A DNA stretch of 64,000 bases from Desulfobacteraceae bacterium (GTDB lineage: Bacteria; Desulfobacterota; Desulfobacteria; Desulfobacterales; Desulfobacteraceae). Below, piece by piece: positions 27,436-36,779 of the stretch (positions are counted from its first letter, which is position 1; the number at the start of each line of letters is the position of its first letter). The position numbers were made by a program, and so were the translations under genes. The notes under the pieces were generated by a model that searched no databases, was not told the DNA's origin, and saw only the letters and a list, made by a program, of their open reading frames with translations. Where the stretch lies: positions 62,001 through 126,000 of the forward strand of contig JADGEQ010000002.1 of NCBI GenBank assembly GCA_016744295.1. The letters run 5' to 3'.

Positions 27436-28169
27436 TGAGTGATCAGGCAAGAATTTTAAAGTTTCAGATATTTCGGTACAATCCCTTAAAGCCGGGGGAC
27501 AAACCCCGTATGGTAACCTATGAAGTTACGGAAGCCCCGGGGATGACCATTTTTATAGCATTGAATGATATTCGGGAAAACCAGGACCCCTCCCTGCAAT
27601 TTGATTTTGTCTGCAGGGCCGGTATTTGCGGTTCCTGCGGCATGGTTGTCAATGGCAGGCCGGATCTTGCCTGCCGGACACTGACCTCCAAATTTCCCGA
27701 CGGTGAAATTAAACTTTTACCCCTACCCGGATTTGAGCTTATCGGGGATTTGTCCGTTAATACAGGCAAATTCATGCGGGCCATGAGCGAGCGGGTGGAG
27801 TCCTGGATCCATGATGAAAATGCCGACAATGTCAATTATGACAAATTGGAAGAGCGTATGGATCCGGATGTGGCCGATGAGATTTATGAGTTGGAGCGGT
27901 GTGTGGAATGCGGCTGCTGTGTCTCTGCCTGTGCCACCAAACGGATGCGTCCTGATTTTCTGTCCGCTGTTGGCTTCATGAGACTGGCCCGGTACTCCCT
28001 GGACCCACGAGACAAACGGACCGATGAGGAATTTTATGAAATCATGGGGGATGATGATGGTGTGTTTGGCTGCATGACTCTCCTGGGGTGTGAGGATTAT
28101 TGTCCCAAGGATTTGCCCCACCAGACCCAGATCGCTTATTTAAGAAGGAAAATGGCCCTGGTCAAATAA
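27435..28169 (+). CDS. sdhB: Succinate dehydrogenase/fumarate reductase iron-sulfur subunit
   Basis: A 244-residue subunit carrying the [2Fe-2S] ligands in [11 protein letters not shown] (with a later Cys in DLACR), the [4Fe-4S] set in [11 protein letters not shown] and further cysteines in [18 protein letters not shown] completing the [3Fe-4S] and [4Fe-4S] sites. It passes electrons from SdhA FAD to the hemes of SdhC. Its ATG overlaps the SdhA stop by one base. Confidence 0.96.
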   Translation: MSDQARILKFQIFRYNPLKPGDKPRMVTYEVTEAPGMTIFIALNDIRENQDPSLQFDFVCRAGICGSCGMVVNGRPDLACRTLTSKFPDGEIKLLPLPGFELIGDLSVNTGKFMRAMSERVESWIHDENADNVNYDKLEERMDPDVADEIYELERCVECGCCVSACATKRMRPDFLSAVGFMRLARYSLDPRDKRTDEEFYEIMGDDDGVFGCMTLLGCEDYCPKDLPHQTQIAYLRRKMALVK

Positions 28170-28201
28170 TTGAACCGGATAAGCGCCATACAAGGAAAAA
28201 A

Positions 28202-29812
28202 ATGACAGATTTTAAATATGAAACCATGTTTCCCCTGGGAGCAGATACAACCGAATACAGGTTGTTGACCAAGGAGCATGTTCGGGTTAGAGAATTTGAG
28301 GGCAACGAGGTTCTGATGGTGGAACCCCAGGCCTTGAATATCCTGGCGGAGAAGGCCTTTAAGGATGTGGCCCACCTCTACCGGTCCGAACACCTTGAAC
28401 AATTGAAAGGCATTATTGATGACGCGGAAAGCAGTGACAATGACCGGTATGTGGCATTGGAATTGTTGAAAAATGCAATAATTGCATCGGATAAAGTATA
28501 TCCCATGTGCCAGGATACAGGCACTGCCATTGTCATGGGAAAAAAGGGACAGCAGGTTTGGACCTGGTCAGATGATGCCGAGGCCTTGTCCCGTGGCGTC
28601 TTTGATGCCTATACCCAAAATTATCTGCGGTATTCCCAGAATGCAGCCCTGACCATGTACAAGGAAATGAACACAAAATCAAATCTTCCGGCCCAGGTCG
28701 ATATTGCGGCTGTTCAGGGGGATGAGTACTCCTTTTTGTTCATGGCAAAAGGGGGAGGCTCTGCCAACAAAACTGCTCTTTTCCAGATGACAAAGGCCAC
28801 CCTCAATTCTGAGGAGATTCTGATCAACTTCATGCTGGAAAAAATGAAGGGGCTTGGCACGGCAGCCTGTCCTCCCTATCATGTTGCCTTTGTCATAGGG
28901 GGAACCTCGGCTGAACTGAACCTTAAAGCTGTGAAGCTTGCGTCTGCCCGTTACCTGGATACCCTGCCCACAAAGGGCGGCGAGACGGGGCACGCCTTCA
29001 GGGATACGGATCTGGAGGATAAGGTGTTGGCAGCTTCCCAAAAATTGGGGTTGGGTGCCCAATTCGGGGGCAAATATTTTGCCCTGGACATTCGGGTGAT
29101 CCGGCTGCCCAGACACGGTGCCTCCTGCCCCATTGGAATCGGGGTGTCCTGTTCCGCCGATCGCCAGATCAAAGGAAAAATTACCCGGAAGGGGATTTTT
29201 CTGGAGCAGCTGGAAGAGAATCCTTCCAAATATTTACCGAAATCAGAGCCAGAGATGGCCCCGGCTGTTGAAATTGATTTGAATAAGCCAATGGACGAGA
29301 TCCGGGCGGAATTGTCAAAATATCCGGTGTCCACCCGACTTTCTCTGACCGGGAAAATCATTGTGGCAAGGGATATTGCCCATGCCAAGTTCATGGAAGG
29401 GTTTGAGGCTGGAAAGGGTTTGCCCGACTATATTAAAAACCATATTATTTATTATGCAGGACCTGCCAAAACACCGGAGGGGGAAGCTTCCGGGGCATTT
29501 GGCCCCACCACGGCAGGACGCATGGATCCCTATGTACCGGTTTTTCAGAAGGAAGGCGCTTCCATGGTCATGCTGGCCAAGGGGAACCGCACCCAGCAGG
29601 TAACCGATGCCTGTAAGGCCCATGGCGGATTTTATCTGGGGTCACCCGGGGGGCCTGCAGCCCGGCTGGGCAAGGATTTTATAAAAAAGGTTGAGCTTGT
29701 AGAATATGAAGAATTGGGAATGGAAGCCGTCTATATGATCACGGTTGAAAGTTTCCCCGCCTTTATCATCGTGGATGACAAGGGCAATGATTTTTATGCA
29801 GATCTTTTGTAA
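28202..29812 (+). CDS. fumA: Class I (iron-sulfur) fumarate hydratase
   Basis: A single-chain class I fumarase (536 residues) that hydrates fumarate to malate with an oxygen-sensitive [4Fe-4S] cluster. Family stretches are [10 protein letters not shown] near the start (cluster Cys), [17 protein letters not shown] in the middle and [12 protein letters not shown] and [12 protein letters not shown] toward the end. The start at 28202 follows AAGGAAAAA; an in-frame ATG at 28100 overlaps sdhB and has no ribosome site. It is the last gene of the operon and is followed directly by a strong terminator. The cell has a second, unrelated fumarase at 43166. Confidence 0.95.
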   Translation: MTDFKYETMFPLGADTTEYRLLTKEHVRVREFEGNEVLMVEPQALNILAEKAFKDVAHLYRSEHLEQLKGIIDDAESSDNDRYVALELLKNAIIASDKVYPMCQDTGTAIVMGKKGQQVWTWSDDAEALSRGVFDAYTQNYLRYSQNAALTMYKEMNTKSNLPAQVDIAAVQGDEYSFLFMAKGGGSANKTALFQMTKATLNSEEILINFMLEKMKGLGTAACPPYHVAFVIGGTSAELNLKAVKLASARYLDTLPTKGGETGHAFRDTDLEDKVLAASQKLGLGAQFGGKYFALDIRVIRLPRHGASCPIGIGVSCSADRQIKGKITRKGIFLEQLEENPSKYLPKSEPEMAPAVEIDLNKPMDEIRAELSKYPVSTRLSLTGKIIVARDIAHAKFMEGFEAGKGLPDYIKNHIIYYAGPAKTPEGEASGAFGPTTAGRMDPYVPVFQKEGASMVMLAKGNRTQQVTDACKAHGGFYLGSPGGPAARLGKDFIKKVELVEYEELGMEAVYMITVESFPAFIIVDDKGNDFYADLL

Positions 29813-29826
29813 ATTGTTGTAAAGTA

Positions 29827-29860
29827 AAAACCCCGGAAAAGAAAAATTTCCGGGGTTTTT
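29827..29860 (+). terminator. Rho-independent terminator of the methylmalonyl-CoA/TCA operon
   Basis: AACCCCGGAAA pairs with TTTCCGGGGTT, followed by a T-run, 15 bases after the fumarase stop. Strong GC-rich stem with flanking A and T tracts; it could work in both directions. Confidence 0.92.
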
Positions 29861-29987
29861 ATGAATCTGATATTCAAACGTTGCATAATATTGTTTGAAC
29901 GTGTTATTATTTGATCCTTTGGATGATGATCCTGGTCTGGGCACACAAATGCCAGGGTTGATAAATGTGTATGAGGAGATAAATATA

Positions 29988-30320
29988 ATGGAAAAAATAA
30001 TAGCAGTGATTCTGGTAACCCTCGGTCTTTTAAGCACCCCGGTCCTAGCAGATGAGATCAGATTAAACAACGGAGATCAGTTGACAGGAAATATTGTGGA
30101 ATTGGATGAGACTGTTCTTCGAATGGTCACACAATCGGGTGAAATCCTTATCCCCAGAGATACGGTTGTTTCTGCAGTTTTGAGTTCGGCAAATTATACC
30201 ACCGCTTCCAGGGAGGTTAATACCCTGACAAACCATTCCGGTAACCTTCGGTCCGTTTATGGGATGGACCTCTCAGAAAATGGGATGGAAGTCTCAGGAG
30301 ACTGGATTGCGGAGGAATGA
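29988..30320 (+). CDS. Small exported protein of unknown function
   Basis: A 110-residue protein starting at 29988 behind GAGGAGATAAATATA; an in-frame ATG 31 codons upstream lies too near the terminator and has no site. Residues 1-21 form a signal peptide (IIAVILVTLGLL core, PVLA cleavage site). The mature part begins DEIRLNNGDQLTGNIVELDE, which resembles the SH3/Sm-like beta repeat found at the start of some outer-membrane-associated proteins. I do not recognise the family. Likely periplasmic. Confidence 0.7.
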   Translation: MEKIIAVILVTLGLLSTPVLADEIRLNNGDQLTGNIVELDETVLRMVTQSGEILIPRDTVVSAVLSSANYTTASREVNTLTNHSGNLRSVYGMDLSENGMEVSGDWIAEE

Positions 30321-30830
30321 AGCCCTTCTATCCCCTTGCTGCCGGGCAACTCACGATGTCCACAAGCAATTCTCGGTGAGGTAATATCTTTATATACCTG
30401 AAAAGGCCCTCCATATGAGATGTGTAAATGTTATAAACATTAACAATTCGTGACTTTGTCTAGGCCAAATAAAATTCCCTTTGGCCACAAGATATGGGGT
30501 CTGGATTCGATTTAAAAATCCTGAGACCATGAATCAAGTCATGGTCATTGAATTTGGTAAAGAATTACTAAAAAATAGAAAAATTTGATCCTTATGTAAA
30601 TCACACCTAGGGTTTGTATTCTAAAAAAATATAGTGGAAAAATCACTCTTGCCACAGGTTCTGGTCTATATTGTGTACATATTTTAATTTATTTATAATT
30701 TTTTACAAAAAACATCTTTTCTCTTAAATCAATTTTAAATTAAATTGATTTTCTCAAACTATCCAGCTAAAATAAATGTTTATATTCGATACGATCAGAA
30801 TACAATCCACTACAGGAGAATTTGTTCTCC
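30321..30830. other. AT-rich intergenic region before the FIST gene
   Basis: About 500 bases with no credible gene. It holds a perfect 10-base inverted repeat (AAATCAATTT at 30726-30735, AAATTGATTT at 30742-30751) about 80 bases before the FIST gene that may be an operator. A small GGCCA/TGGCC stem lies further upstream. Confidence 0.45.
30815..30830 (+). promoter_or_regulatory. Hairpin that would hide the ribosome site of the FIST gene
   Basis: GGAGAA (30815-30820), loop TTTG, TTCTCC (30825-30830), followed at once by the ATG at 30831. The 5' arm is the only Shine-Dalgarno sequence, so the folded RNA would be poorly translated. Six base pairs only, so it may melt easily. Confidence 0.35.
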
Positions 30831-31946
30831 ATGATCATAAAATATGAAACAACCGGACATCCTGACAAATTAAAAGCGTTGATCCGGCAAATTTGTGGTG
30901 AACAGGAGATTAATGGGCTTTTGATCTTAAGTTGTGATGCAAACCAATATACCGCCCAGACAGTTAATCCCATTATCAAAACCATTGACCTTCCTCTTTT
31001 CGGTGGTATTTTTCCCGCAATTGTGCATGGAAAAACAATATTAAATAAAGGCAATATCGTTATCGGATTGAACAACCTGCTGAAAATTCACACTATTGAG
31101 AGTTTGAGCGATGCCCAGGTTGACTATGAAGATATCCTGGACGAAAAAATTTCAGATATCGGCAAATGCAAGACCATGATGGTTTTTGTAGACGGATTTG
31201 CCAAAAGAATCAGTTCCTTTATCGAAGGGCTGTTTTCAATATTTGGCCTGGATATCAATTATATCGGCGGTGGCGCCGGTTCTTTGAGCATGGAACAAAA
31301 GCCCTGCCTTTTTACCAATGAGGGACTGGTGGAAGACTGTGCCGTCGTTGGACTGCTGGACGCCCACAGCGGGGTGGGAGTCAGCCATGGATGGACCCTG
31401 CTCAATGGCCCGTACCGGGTAACAGAATCAGAACATAATATTATAAAAAGCCTGGATTGGCGACTGGCATTTGAAGTCTACCAGGAGGTGGTATCTGCAC
31501 ATAGGAAGCAAGATTTTACCCCGGATAATTTTTTTGAGATTTCCAAGTCCTATCCGTTTGGAATTGCCAGAATTGATAATGAACAAATTGTCCGGGACCC
31601 GGTCCAGGTCAATCCGGACCAGAGCCTGGTTTGTGTCGGCGAAGTGCCGGAAGGCTCTTTTGTCTCCATTTTGAACGGCGACAATGCCTCGTTGATCAAA
31701 GCTGCCGGTACCGCTGTCCAACTAAGCATTGATTCTTTTCCAATATCCGGAAAAATGGAGGTGCTCTTTATGATTGATTGTATCTCACGGGTTTTGTTTT
31801 TAGAAGATCAATTCAAATTAGAACTTGAGGCTGCTCAATATCAAGACCTGCCCCTGGTGGGTGCATGTACTCTTGGGGAAATTGCCAATTGTGGCCATGA
31901 ATTTTTAGAATTTTACAATAAAACCAACGTAATCGCTGTTTTATAA
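30831..31946 (+). CDS. FIST domain sensory protein
   Basis: A 371-residue cytoplasmic protein of the FIST (FIST_N plus FIST_C) family, which is thought to bind small ligands such as amino acids and to inform signalling proteins. Recognisable parts are FGGIFPAIVHG, YIGGGAGSLS, GVSHGWTLLNGPYRVTESE and the C-terminal VGACTLGEIANCGHEFLEFYNKT. The start is placed at the ATG at 30831; a TTG three codons earlier is only three bases from GGAG. It ends four bases before the kinase gene that follows, so the two form a sensor pair, as is often seen for FIST proteins. Confidence 0.88.
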   Translation: MIIKYETTGHPDKLKALIRQICGEQEINGLLILSCDANQYTAQTVNPIIKTIDLPLFGGIFPAIVHGKTILNKGNIVIGLNNLLKIHTIESLSDAQVDYEDILDEKISDIGKCKTMMVFVDGFAKRISSFIEGLFSIFGLDINYIGGGAGSLSMEQKPCLFTNEGLVEDCAVVGLLDAHSGVGVSHGWTLLNGPYRVTESEHNIIKSLDWRLAFEVYQEVVSAHRKQDFTPDNFFEISKSYPFGIARIDNEQIVRDPVQVNPDQSLVCVGEVPEGSFVSILNGDNASLIKAAGTAVQLSIDSFPISGKMEVLFMIDCISRVLFLEDQFKLELEAAQYQDLPLVGACTLGEIANCGHEFLEFYNKTNVIAVL

Positions 31947-31949
31947 AAA

Positions 31950-33602
31950 ATGAAAAATGATGCCCTGATTCATCTCCAGGTTTTTTACGAAATTGCCATG
32001 GCTGTCGGCAACAGCCTTGATTTGAATAAAATGCTCAAATCAAGCCTGACCGCTTATCTGAAAAAATTATCCTGTTCCACCGGGATAATTTATCAAACAT
32101 TTCGCCGTTCGGATAACATGTGGCGTTTTACACCCCAATGTGCAATTCCAAGGAACGCCGTTCAAAAAAAAATTACCCAAAATTCAATGCCAATTATTCC
32201 TGAACAACTTAATATCCATGAAATAAAGCCATATCTGTCGTCTCTTCCCATCTGCGGAAAAGCCGATACCGGACAGGCATTTCATATCATGGAGTTGCCT
32301 GGATTTGGTCTTCTTTCTTTATTTAAAACCCGAGAGCCCATTGATCGAACCATTATCCGGTCTTTGATCCATACCAACAAAAAGCTTGCCAGTTCAGCTG
32401 TTGCCTGCCTGCAAAATGAAAAAATCGAAAAAATTAACCACCAATTATCAAAAGAAATATTAATTCGAAAGACAGCGGAAAAAGCAAAAAGTCAGTTCAT
32501 AGCCAACATGAGTCATGAGCTTTTAACCCCCATGAACGGCATTGTCGGATTCAATAAACTTCTTTGTGATTCAGGCCTGACAGAAAAACAGCATGAATTC
32601 TCAGATTCGTTGAGTGCCAGTGCGGACTCCCTGCTAACTATCATAAAAAACCTGTTTGAGTTTTCAAAAATCGAAGCAGAAAACCTTGAGCTGGAAAATA
32701 TTGATTTCAATATTCATCGCCTGGCTTTAGACCTGATTGATCTCTTGCGCCATAAAGCAGATGAAAAAGGACTGAAAATCCATTTTGATATTCTTGATGA
32801 CACTCCTGAATATTTAAAAGGAGATCCCAAAAGAATCCGTCAGATTTTGACCCATCTGATCGATAATGCCATTAAATTTACAGAGGCCGGAGATATAAGA
32901 GTCCAAATCCATGCCAAAACCCAATCTCCTGGAAATGATTTTCAAATCAAATTTTCGGTTTCAGATACCGGGATCGGCATACCAGATGAAAAAAAAGATC
33001 TTCTTTTTGCCACCTTTACCCAGGCGGATGAATCTGACACACGAAAATATGGCGGTATCGGTCTGGGTCTTGCCATATGTAAAAAATTGGCAAAACTATT
33101 AAAGGGCCGAATCGAGGTATCCGACAACAAAGAGGGCGGTTCTGTCTTCTCTTTTACCCTGTTGCTCAATCATGCTCAACCCCATGCAGGGGATCAAAAA
33201 AGTGCCGCGATTTCAAATGATACCGACGTTTGCGCCCTGGTGGTGGATGACAACCCGGTGAATCGAAAAATCATTGAAGGTATCTGTGAAAAATTAGGAT
33301 GGGAAACCCAAACTGCCAATGACGGCAAACAAGCCATCGCCGTTCTGGAATCAAAAACATTTGACATTATCCTTATGGATTGCCAGATGCCGGTTATGGA
33401 TGGATATGAAGCCACCAAAATTATCAGAAATTTAAATTCAGCCGTTCTCCGGCATGATGCCCCAATCATAGCTGTTACAGCTAATATCAGTGATGAAAAC
33501 CGTGAAGAATGCCTCAGGGCAGGGATGAACGATTTTATCTCAAAGCCTGTTACCCTAGAAAAAATTCAAACAATTTCAAATTACGCATTGAAAAAAGGAT
33601 AG
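31950..33602 (+). CDS. Soluble hybrid histidine kinase (GAF-like / HisKA / HATPase / REC)
   Basis: A 550-residue protein. Residues 1-155 look like a GAF-type domain without membrane segments. HisKA follows with ANMSHELLTPMNG (His 189), then HATPase with DTGIGIP and GGIGLGLAIC boxes, and a C-terminal receiver with VVDDNPVNRK and acceptor Asp in IILMDCQMPVMDG. The HATPase/receiver layout is like BarA-type kinases but without an Hpt domain, so a separate Hpt protein is needed. It overlaps functionally with the FIST gene four bases upstream, which probably supplies the signal. Confidence 0.9.
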   Translation: MKNDALIHLQVFYEIAMAVGNSLDLNKMLKSSLTAYLKKLSCSTGIIYQTFRRSDNMWRFTPQCAIPRNAVQKKITQNSMPIIPEQLNIHEIKPYLSSLPICGKADTGQAFHIMELPGFGLLSLFKTREPIDRTIIRSLIHTNKKLASSAVACLQNEKIEKINHQLSKEILIRKTAEKAKSQFIANMSHELLTPMNGIVGFNKLLCDSGLTEKQHEFSDSLSASADSLLTIIKNLFEFSKIEAENLELENIDFNIHRLALDLIDLLRHKADEKGLKIHFDILDDTPEYLKGDPKRIRQILTHLIDNAIKFTEAGDIRVQIHAKTQSPGNDFQIKFSVSDTGIGIPDEKKDLLFATFTQADESDTRKYGGIGLGLAICKKLAKLLKGRIEVSDNKEGGSVFSFTLLLNHAQPHAGDQKSAAISNDTDVCALVVDDNPVNRKIIEGICEKLGWETQTANDGKQAIAVLESKTFDIILMDCQMPVMDGYEATKIIRNLNSAVLRHDAPIIAVTANISDENREECLRAGMNDFISKPVTLEKIQTISNYALKKG

Positions 33603-33898
33603 AACAACAAATACCTATCACCTCATTGGAGAATCAGGAGGGTTACTCAAAATAGGTTTAAATCACCCCTTAAAATTTTGATCATGTATTGTTTTGGTAT
33701 CCTAAACTATTCCAAGTCTATGAAGACTCCACCTTCGGATAATAATCATTGAGTCTGGTTTAACCCGGCGCTTCCCAGGCTGTTTAAAATACAATAAACA
33801 ATATCCAATTGGATTGTGCCTCTTTTTTCAACAGATCGATAAATTCAAAATATGCTATGGTTGCTTTTACTGTCTTTCAAAACTAAAAGGATTATATC

Positions 33899-34421
33899 GT
33901 GAGAATTGTTATTGCCACTTCAGGCTCCAGAGGAGATGTCCAACCCATGATAGCCCTGTCTTTGGGATTAAAAAACACAGGTCATGATCTGTTGTTGATA
34001 GGCCCTCCGGAAAAAAACAATGGGCACAGCAACTGGGGTGTCCATATAAAGGTCTTGGCAGGGATGTTACGGCCTTTTTAGATACCATTAAAAATATACC
34101 CACAGCTATTTTATTTGTTAAATATGTCAGATAAGAAATTCATATTCAGTTCAAAATGCTCCCTTGGATGTTACTCAAACACATATTCGATCTGGTTTAG
34201 GTGCCCCACCTATTAAGCGATCAAAGTTCAATGCAAAAAGATTGATTAATCCCCTGTCCGTTTGTTTCTCAAACCCAAGCATCCACCACCAGACTGAAAT
34301 AATTGCTCAATCCATTAAACCAAAGGGTTCTTTAGATAAAGCAATTAAGTCCATTGAGGGGACTTTAAAGGGAATATTCTGTAATCGGATCAACCCGATA
34401 AAAAAAGTATTTAATTTTTAG
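33899..34421 (+). pseudogene. Decayed family 28-type glycosyltransferase with internal deletion
   Basis: The first 40 codons (MRIVIATSGSRGDVQPMIAL) are the typical N-terminus of UGT/MurG-like sterol-type glycosyltransferases. After 34020 the reading frame shifts: another frame continues the similarity (GCPYKGLGRDVTAFLDTIKN) to about 34160 with a stop codon inside. The frame starting at 34164 then matches the C-terminal end of the family (GLGAPPIKR, and an AIKSIE ending). About 250 codons of the middle, including the donor-sugar site, are missing. This is a remnant, not a working gene. Confidence 0.7.
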
Positions 34422-34638
34422 ATAGTTGCAGGAAAAAACTTGCATCGAAGGCGGAAGGCATGATATCAGCGGGATATGAATAGTATGGGATATTCTTTGT
34501 CATCCCTTTAATCAAAAAAGTCTTTATTACCTAACAATGTGTTTTTGCCATGTACTGAGAAGATCAATTGCCGGGTGATTGTTGGCTATTGGTTGGAGGT
34601 GGAAATAACCACCTGGCAGAATTTTACATCAAGGCATT

Positions 34639-35220
34639 ATGATGGAAGAGAATAATCAAAAAACTAAAAAAAGTACGGCTTCGTCTATCGTGAAACGCTT
34701 TATTCTTTTTTTAACAATCACTGGTACATCTTTATTGGGTTTATTTTTAATCGGCGGCCTTGTCATGCAAACCCTGAGAAGCGATGCCGTGTATATAGCA
34801 ATTATCATTAAACATTATCCGGCGACCATCGGGTTGCCGCTTTCGGGGTTTGCAGCGTTCGTGCTGGTTTTTTTGCTTGAACACAGCAGGGGGCCAATCG
34901 AATTCGAAGGATTGGGGTTTAAATTTAAAGGGGCTTCGGGTCCGCTTGTTTTCTGGCTCATCTGTTTTATGGCAATCAATACCGGCATTTATACCCTTTG
35001 GACACGGGAGTTTCATTCTCCTGTAGCTGAAAAGATATTGGAAGACCTTGTGTCTGAACAGATCAAACAAGTTAACTATGACCGCCGATTACATAATTGT
35101 ATCGATAAAATCCGGAAACAAGGGAAAGTTAAAGATAAGCAGAAAATAAAAGATATTTGTTCGCAACGCTTAATTGAACAGATTAATAGAGATATATCAT
35201 CCAGCGTATCAAGTGATTGA
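34639..35220 (+). CDS. Three-helix membrane protein of unknown function
   Basis: A 193-residue protein with hydrophobic helices at about 20-46, 62-81 and 101-121, separated by a short GLGFKFKGASGP loop. It ends in a charged, Lys/Arg-rich soluble domain (125-193) containing two cysteines (about 152 and 173). AAGG lies shortly before the ATG. I do not recognise a family with certainty. It is not obviously cotranscribed with neighbours. Confidence 0.7.
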   Translation: MMEENNQKTKKSTASSIVKRFILFLTITGTSLLGLFLIGGLVMQTLRSDAVYIAIIIKHYPATIGLPLSGFAAFVLVFLLEHSRGPIEFEGLGFKFKGASGPLVFWLICFMAINTGIYTLWTREFHSPVAEKILEDLVSEQIKQVNYDRRLHNCIDKIRKQGKVKDKQKIKDICSQRLIEQINRDISSSVSSD

Positions 35221-35227
35221 AGTAGAA

Positions 35228-36364
35228 CTATCTGTCATTTGTAATCCCTTTCAGATCAAGCAGTTCGTCGTATCCGGTGCCCTGAAATGTGATGTTTTGT
35301 GTTGAAAATCGGACATCAATTATATGATGATGTAAATTTACAAAACCTTTGGGTTCATTTGTAATCAATCTGCCGATCATCCGTGATATTGACGACAGAT
35401 GGCCAAAAGCCTGTATTTCATCTACGATTTGCATTTCTTGAATATTGACAATCATCGGGCCGTCTTTAAACCGGCAGGATAAAGACCATTTTTCATCTGT
35501 CTTTTTGTCTGATGAGGTGTATGAGATTTTATCCCAATTGCCATCTAATTCGCAATCATTCGATGTGGCCATTTGTCCATCTGAATTAATATATTGAGCC
35601 AAAATGTACCTGGAATCAGCACTTCCTTTTAAACCGTCAATGGCCAGGAAATTCAAAGTATATTCATTCGAATGGATCCTGAAGGATCTCCAAATCTCTG
35701 AAATTTCGGCTGCATTTAAGGTGGCCTTGGAATGATCCATATAAGCAAAACCGGTAAAGAGACTTGTCTGGTTTTCGGTTTGCAGTGTCCCGGAAATTAT
35801 CCCCCTGGGGATGGGTATCTCCAAAGAAATAAATTGATCTTTCGATACTTCAAAGAAGCGCCCATTTCCTATAATGACCGGCTTTGAAAGTGCTTCTATC
35901 CATGCATTTAGACTTAGTTTTTCAGATTTTACCGAGATCTGATACCTGTTTTTATCAAAGACAATTTGATTGTTTCCAAATCTTATCCCTGAGCCATCAT
36001 TTTCAACTGAAGGCTTAATATTTTCGATTATGTGTACAATTCGTTCGCCTTTTGAAGGGAGATATCTGATGGCAATCATGCCGTGCCCATCTCCATATCC
36101 ATAATTATGAATTCCAAAAACAATGGTTAATAAAGAATGATCGTCTAAGTGAGAAACGATCTGCCATTGAGTATTAAAAGATTCATCCCCAGGATTATGA
36201 AATTGAAAGGGTAAATGAAAATTTTTAAGTACTTTAATTTGTCCGTTAACTTTCAGCCGAGCCCCATCGTTTTTTGCAAAAGCAGGAGTGAAAATGAAAA
36301 AACTGTAACACGAAAATAAGCAGATGAGTCGGATGAATTCCAGTTTTTTAATTCTGCGCATCAT
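35228..36364 (-). CDS. Exported beta-rich protein, possibly AttH/CrtC lipocalin-like
   Basis: 378 residues with a signal peptide (basic MMRRIKKLEF start, hydrophobic core, cleavage after AFA at about residue 30). The mature part is rich in beta-strand pattern. Segments such as GTLQTENQTSLFTGFAYMDH resemble the AttH/CrtC (carotenoid hydratase-like lipocalin) fold, where an Asp-His follows a similar Gly-aromatic run. That resemblance is weak and the catalytic pattern is not convincing. Its stop lies seven bases from that of the convergent membrane protein gene. Confidence 0.6.
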   Translation of the reverse strand: MMRRIKKLEFIRLICLFSCYSFFIFTPAFAKNDGARLKVNGQIKVLKNFHLPFQFHNPGDESFNTQWQIVSHLDDHSLLTIVFGIHNYGYGDGHGMIAIRYLPSKGERIVHIIENIKPSVENDGSGIRFGNNQIVFDKNRYQISVKSEKLSLNAWIEALSKPVIIGNGRFFEVSKDQFISLEIPIPRGIISGTLQTENQTSLFTGFAYMDHSKATLNAAEISEIWRSFRIHSNEYTLNFLAIDGLKGSADSRYILAQYINSDGQMATSNDCELDGNWDKISYTSSDKKTDEKWSLSCRFKDGPMIVNIQEMQIVDEIQAFGHLSSISRMIGRLITNEPKGFVNLHHHIIDVRFSTQNITFQGTGYDELLDLKGITNDR

Positions 36365-36447
36365 GCCTTCCGGATATTCATTTTCTGCAATGTGAAAATT
36401 ATATTATAGTCTAAGAACAATCAGAGTCAAGGTTTCTTGTATATGGG

Positions 36448-36669
36448 TTGATTCTGCTATTGTTCAACCATCCAAATGGTATCATTAAGATTTTAGACGA
36501 ATCAGGATACCTTATTCTATTGGGACAACTCAAATTTACTGAGCAAATTTTGGACTTCAATCCCGGTGACCCTTATCACGTGTAATCCGGGTATCTTAAG
36601 TACTTTCTACTTCAGAAAATTGATCCGGAATACTGGGAAGGCAAATTGCATTTCTTTCCTGATCCTTGA
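36448..36669 (+). pseudogene. Interrupted open frame, possible gene remnant
   Basis: From a TTG at 36448 a protein-like frame runs to a TAA at 36583 and continues in the same frame to a TGA at 36667. The two halves (ending FNPGDPYHV, and resuming SGYLKYFLLQKIDPEYWEGK) read as one protein of about 73 residues apart from the stop. I do not recognise it. It may be a dead gene or chance. Confidence 0.3.
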
Positions 36670-36779
36670 TAGCCGGATGGTTATTTTTCTTTACAAACTT
36701 CTGGTTCTCCTGTAGTGTCTGCGGTTCGAATTCAGAGACTCACAGAAGAGAAAAAATAATTACCAGGGGGAAATTTATC

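Noticed and set aside
29930..29960. Sigma-54-like sequence GGGCAC-ACAAATGCC before the small exported protein
   Set aside because: The GG to GC spacing is one base short and the -24 element is imperfect.
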